64,000 nt of DNA, from the NCBI RefSeq assembly GCF_947242115.1, contig NC_074728.1, positions 310,001 to 374,000 of the forward strand, read 5' to 3'. This DNA is from Biomphalaria glabrata (lineage: Eukaryota > Mollusca > Gastropoda > Planorbidae). Of this stretch, positions 59,480-64,000 are shown piece after piece. The translations under genes and the position numbers were made by a program. Positions within the stretch are counted from its first letter, which is position 1, and each line of letters opens with the position of its first letter. The notes under the pieces were generated by a model. That model was not told the origin of the DNA, made no database searches, and worked only from the letters and a program-made list of their open reading frames with translations.

Positions 59480-59650
59480 CTATCTTATCTTATATAATAC
59501 AGACGTTACTTCAAAAAAGAACATGATTACGTCCTACGCGTCATGCATTTAGTCATGCAAATTAACCAATGACTTAAATTCTGCCAAGTCACTGGTTTTC
59601 CTGGCTAGCTCAGGAAAGGCTAGCTCCCTATTTCAGATAAATAAGTTTCT
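59480..59650 (+). repeat. Dispersed repeat fragment (ATACAGACGTTACTTCAAAA family)
   Basis: Starts 'CTTATCTTATATAATACAGA' and shares 'ACAGACGTTACTTCAAAAAAG' with 11838. It also shares 'GTTTTCCTGGCT' and its neighbours with 14335 and 50310. Confidence 0.55.
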
Positions 59651-59867
59651 TTTATAATGTGCTTCAACAGAGCCCTGATGTTCACCTGTCCAATTCATGA
59701 TGGGTTTTGAAAAAGGAAAAAAAAAAATTCTTAGAATAATTGAAAATGATAGAGCCTAGCCTACTGAATGAAACCTGTCCCACGTCTCTAGTGTCATTTC
59801 AACCCATACTTATACAAAGTCAATTGCTACATTTAAGATTATCTTAAAATATTTGTTTGATTTTCAG

Positions 59868-59921
59868 TTTATAAGCACAGTAAGACTTTCTGATCTTTTG
59901 GCATCATTTTACATAGCTCAG
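59868..59921 (+). pseudogene. Possible PHKB pseudogene exon (weak)
   Basis: Flanked by TTTTCAG and GTAAGG; reads FISTVRLSDLLASFYIAQ. It could be a decayed equivalent of the PHKB [20 protein letters not shown] stretch by position and hydrophobic pattern. Identity is too low to be sure. Confidence 0.3.
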
Positions 59922-60058
59922 GTAAGGCTCATTTTTCTTGTTTGTTTTACTTTACTACCTTAATGTAAAAGTATTTGATCAGTAGTTGTTTTTTTTTAAA
60001 GGCTAAAAAATCTTTCAAAACCTTCCTTGGCTTTTTTGAAGGATCATCTGAATCATCT

Positions 60059-60390
60059 TCTTCTTCCTCATTCTTATTTTTATGCTGGAGCATTCAGATG
60101 ACTTAACCAATATTTTTATATCAACTGAACAGTGGTTTTAATCAGGGATCTCTCCATATAGTTTTCTTTCTTTTGGGGTGTTTTGAGGTCAGTGTCTTGT
60201 ACAGGCCTCATGGTAAAGAGAACAGTTTTGAAGGACATTCTCTGGTGACACTCCACATAGGCAGATTTCACTGGTTCCAATTTTGAGCTTCCGGTACATA
60301 TGTTGTCTCATTCTGTTGTGTCCAGTCCTGAGTCGAAAGATTAGGCGTTGATCTTGTCAGGATAGCTTATAATAGGCATCATCTTTCTTG
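60059..60390 (-). mobile_element. Nimbus-like LINE 3' fragment, 332 bp
   Basis: On the - strand reads AYYKLS-stop-QDQRLIFRLRTGHNRM, then LKIGTSEICLCGVSPEN, up to ERKLYGEIPD and a GAAGAAGAAGA tail. This is the same C-terminal region as the LINE at 38566, strongly 5'-truncated. Flanked by a 12-base duplication TCTGAATCATCT (60047-60058 and 60391-60402). A normal dead-on-arrival LINE copy. Confidence 0.9.
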
Positions 60391-61028
60391 TCTGAATCAT
60401 CTAAAATAAAACATCTATTAACAGCTCACATCATATTTAATGTATAGTTCATTCATTATAATTCATAGGACACATCTGTCCTGTAGGTGGCACATTCCAT
60501 TTTTTTGTGCCTTTCTGATGAGCTTGGAATGTTTGGCTGCATACTGGGTAAATGTAAGGCTGTGTGGATTTCTATTTTTCTTCTTTCAAGGCTTTTTTTT
60601 TTTCTTTATCCTTTGCAGTTTGTGCTTCTATTCTCATAGTGTGGTGTCCATATGCTCTATCATTTAGAGCTAAGCTTCATGGCATGCCTTCTATACACTG
60701 TCCATGTTTCAAAGTATAGAGAATTGTTGAGAGGAAAAGTCAGACTGACCTCTAGTTAAGTTTGTATGGTGATGGCTTTTCTGTGCCAGACACTTTTGGT
60801 CATTCTGTCTTAGCTATTTGGGAGTCTATGTCTAGGTATCATTATGTGTCAGAACCAAGTTTAAGCTTGACATTTTAAGTTCCTAAGTTAATTGATCAGC
60901 AAACCTTTCTTCTCTACTATATCATGTAATGTATGCTAAAAATGGTTGTTGTTTTTTTTTTCAATATGTAAACAAATATTTAGTGAGGACAAGACAGTTC
61001 AAATGTTTTTTTTTTGTTTTGAAGAAGA

Positions 61029-61082
61029 CAGAAACTGCCACACAGTCTGCTCTGAACTCCCAAGAGTACTCCAAATTACCAG
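61029..61082 (+). pseudogene. Possible PHKB pseudogene exon (weak)
   Basis: Flanked by GAAGAAG and GTAAAA; reads TETATQSALNSQEYSKLP. The pattern loosely matches PHKB [21 protein letters not shown], which lies downstream of exon H in the family order. Not proven. Confidence 0.25.
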
Positions 61083-61109
61083 GTAAAAGTTTGTGATAGG
61101 ATCTAGTAA

Positions 61110-62252
61110 CTGTCGATTATTATGAACGAATAATAAAAGACTGGATATAACTTATAAGACATGAAATCAGCTGTTTAATCTAACGCCATATTGGTTGACA
61201 ACAACTGTTACAAGGGATGTTACTCCCAAACACTGATTGGTGCAACCTATATAAAACACACATCAACATCCTTCCCTTTCTATAGCTAACAAAATACATA
61301 TCAGAAATATTTGCAATGAAAATAACAAACATTAATAACTCATCATATTTTATAAATATTATAACAACTAAAAAAATAAAAATAAGTTTCAATTGAGAGT
61401 TTGACACATATAGAATAAATATTTCAACATGCATATTAATATTGTCATAAAAATTCTTAGTACATATCATAATCCCTATGCCACACATGTCTATTTGTTT
61501 CTCGAGTGCTAGTTCTTGTTGGCATATTTCTATCACAATTATTGTCTGGTACATGAGAAACTACTTCAGACTGTGATGCATGTTGAGAACAGTTATCAGA
61601 GAAATCTGGCCTTTCATTATCATCATCATCATCCAAGACATTCCCATCATAGACATCTGTGTCAGTGTCTTTCAAAATAGTTTTACTTGGCCTAATATGA
61701 AATATGTTGCATATGTAGAGTCCTCCATTATCTCCCTTGATCTTATAAGATCTTGGAGATGGATGTTCCCTGATCATTCCAGGATACCATCCAGTTTGAC
61801 CTGGGTTTTGGTAATAAATAGTTTGCCCTAGATGGAGTTTTGGTAAATCCCAAGCTTGCTTATCATATTGTCTTTTTACTTGTCGTTTGTAATTCTCTTT
61901 CTTCTCAGCTACAACATGTTCACTTAAACACTTTGACGTGCTGGGAATCAATGTCTGAGGACTTCTTTTGAGGCACATTTCAGCTGGGCTAAATCCAGTA
62001 CATTTCCGAGGTGTATTTCTGAGTTCCAGTAAAGCTTCATATGGATCATCACCATTATGATTAGTTTTCAGTATTAAATTCTTCATTAACTTTACAGCAG
62101 CTTCCGCCTTCCCATTTGTTCTCGGATAACCAGGATCTGATCTGATGTGATTGATGTTCCATCGCCTTGTGAATCTCAAAAACTCATTTGAACTAAATTG
62201 TGGACCTCCATCTGTTATTAACATTTTTGGAGCACCAAAACGAGCAAATTGT
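61110..62252 (-). mobile_element. Ty3/gypsy-type LTR element fossil, 3' part
   Basis: Old virus-like element, incomplete. On the - strand it keeps the C-terminal half of the integrase region of pol (61457-62252), then about 190 bases of spacer, a purine-rich tract near 61280 and a probable partial 3' LTR beyond it starting TGTTGATGTG. The 5' part is missing, cut where the neighbouring + strand LTR begins. Family call rests on the integrase core and its chromodomain-free C-terminal region, of K02A2.6-like type. Broken; age moderate judging by the long open integrase stretch. Confidence 0.8.
61457..62224 (-). pseudogene. Gypsy-type integrase C-terminal region (fossil)
   Basis: 255-residue open stretch that begins inside the integrase core (LITDGGPQFSSNEF, then the GYPRTNGKAEAAVKLMK helix region). 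It continues through LRNTPRKCTGFSPAEMCLKR and the DNA-binding C-terminal part (LGQTIYYQNPGQTGWYPGMI), ending with an acidic DDDDDNE run and a Ser/Thr/Asn-rich tail. Part of a fossil LTR element; not a host gene. Confidence 0.9.
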
Positions 62253-62799
62253 TGTCACAGTCCAGTTTTAGAACCACTGTGACATGATGTGACACTCAGT
62301 CACCCATTGTAATATTCCGTGCTGAGAACATGTGAATAAGTTAAAGGACTCTAAAATAAGGGTCAATGTTAACTAGTTAGTGAAGAACTCCAGCAGAGAG
62401 TGGATGTACGATTTTCTCTGTCTGTAATATGTACCTTAATGAATTTGATCTTATGTTAACTTGAGAGATTTCTTCGGACTTATATTGTGAACATTTCATT
62501 GATGTGATTACCTATTCTACATGGCATGAGCAGCCAGTATTTATTGGTTTATATTTTGTGACGGCTGAAGTCGCCAGTATATTTTGTGAATTATATTTTA
62601 TGTATAATAAAATTATCGTCTGCTACAAGAGCATTTATTAATGTTTCGGAACGTTTGTGCTTGAAGAGTTCAGTACGCTAGTATACGCACGCACCTGCAA
62701 ATATAGTGCGTATGAGAGAGTATCTACTTAAGGAACAATACCTACAAAACACGGACACATTCACGTCGTCACGCCTACAACTAAAACTAGGCAGCGACA
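62253..62799 (+). mobile_element. Probable 5' LTR of a second LTR element (fossil)
   Basis: A 547-base block starting TGTCACAG and ending GCAGCGACA (TG...CA). It contains an AATAAAA signal near 62608 and is followed at once by a primer-binding-site-like TTTGGTGGCCAGTAAAGG. It begins precisely where the gypsy integrase fossil on the other strand stops, so it probably inserted into that fossil. The second LTR is outside the window, so completeness cannot be judged. Confidence 0.55.
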
Positions 62800-64000
62800 T
62801 TTGGTGGCCAGTAAAGGTGTCTTAAAAGACAAGTGAACCTGCACGTTCTCAACGGATCTCAATCGCCTCTATAGTAAACAGCGCAAGACTACACCTTAGA
62901 CCGGTACTTTTTTCTCAAGATGGCGTCTAACTAAAGAAGGACCAAATCCAGCCTGCCCACAAGATCTACAAGGAAATCAAGGTATTTACAAGGCATTGCT
63001 GTCCAACCTGTAATCAAGCAAGCTATAAAACATCACTAGATCTATATTTGAACTCGGTGTCAAAACGCCACAGAACGCACTTGCCTGATCGCCACTGGCT
63101 AGACAAGATTCCAACACATGTTGAAATTCAGGTCATCTCTAACTAGATCTAGGTCATCATAAACTAGTTAGACATCAACACCAGTCACGCCATTACATGC
63201 AGATCGAATCATTCAAGTAACCTAAATAGCTTTGCCAAAGCTATTCTACATCTGCATGCTGAGATCCATTCAACTTAATCAACCCTGTTCCTAGATCTAC
63301 CTGTGACACCTGTGTGAAACCGAAAGCAGAAGACGACTCTATTCCTAACTAGAGCTACAGGTGTTGTCTGAAAGAAAGAGCTATACCATTCAAGACATCG
63401 TTTGATGACAGATACACCGCTTCATCACTAGTGCTCGCCACTATTCATCATTGGCACACTCGCACCTTGACATGGTCGTACCATTCAGGTCTTGTAGAGA
63501 AATAGCTCTCAGCTGAGACATTCTCTTACTTATGGTCAATATTTTTTTTTCAGCATACTGATGGATATCCTGATTTGATGTTATTTATTTGGGCTACTTA
63601 GGAGTAATACATAGCCTAATATACAAGTAACTGTACAAGTTCTATCTTTCCAAGAACTGGATTATATTAATTTGAACTAACAGAAGCCCCTAGTAAGTAA
63701 TTATCTTGGATTACCTAGTTGTGAACTTTCTAACCACTGTGGATTATTATTTTGGAGTTCTTGACAGAACTTGTATTAATTGTAAATTTGAGCATTTGAG
63801 CCATCTTATGGCATTGAACTGGATTATTTTTCTACTACCACTTTAATGCTCATAGTGACATGTATTCTTAAATTGGATTACTTATACATGGATTATTGAA
63901 CCACTCAAGCTGTAATTGCATTTGACAAGCTACAAGAGAGAAGACGATTAAACTACACTAGTCAACAAGAGAAGAGTCTGTAAGTCATTATTAACAAATT
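62800..64000 (+). mobile_element. Leader of the second LTR element, or flanking DNA (runs off window)
   Basis: Follows the primer-binding-site-like sequence. No open frame of note. If the LTR call is right this is its untranslated leader, perhaps with a start of gag beyond the window. Otherwise it is unassigned. Confidence 0.35.

Overview
The window is eukaryotic, AT-rich and almost entirely non-coding on the surface. Everything in it suits a mollusc, most likely a freshwater heterobranch snail (Biomphalaria/Bulinus-like). The signs are LINEs with APE endonuclease, reverse transcriptase and RNase H resembling the Nimbus/I group, a striking density of TCTAGA/AGATCT motifs, several tRNA-derived SINE families and many hAT-type elements. 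The species assignment is an inference from repeat style, not from a host marker gene.

Layout. 1-29 kb is intergenic or long-intron DNA packed with dispersed repeats. It holds a repeat ending in a GGGGATGAAGTGACC minisatellite, a pair of MITEs with CACGTG in their inverted ends, a large imperfect fold-back at 6.9-8.9 kb, several short hAT elements with exact 8-bp target duplications, three SINE families, and a 1.4-kb higher-order minisatellite (18.12-19.52 kb). A candidate short first exon lies at 29.79 kb, and a degenerate threefold tandem repeat covers 30.6-31.7 kb.

The only host gene recognised is on the + strand from 37.2 to at least 59.2 kb. It is the 5' part of a decayed gene for the beta (regulatory) subunit of phosphorylase b kinase (PHKB). 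Exons keep their order, splice sites and mostly their phase, but carry stops, frameshifts, a 74-bp insertion and a local duplication. It therefore looks like a non-processed pseudogene rather than a working gene. Its introns hold large insertions: a 4.34-kb Nimbus-like LINE (38566-42906), a 1.45-kb hAT element, and a second I-group LINE (50828-58160). The second LINE is inverted in its 5' half in the manner of twin priming, and was itself later hit by a 2.78-kb hAT element. A truncated RTE-like LINE (35115-36719) lies just upstream of the first recognised exon.

The right end (61.1-64.0 kb) holds the 3' part of a Ty3/gypsy-type LTR element on the - strand. It abuts what looks like the 5' LTR and leader of another LTR element on the + strand, which runs off the window. 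Both are treated as fossils.

Most predicted open frames here are shadows of repeats. The informative content is the pseudogene and the order in which mobile elements landed in it, which can be read from nested target-site duplications.
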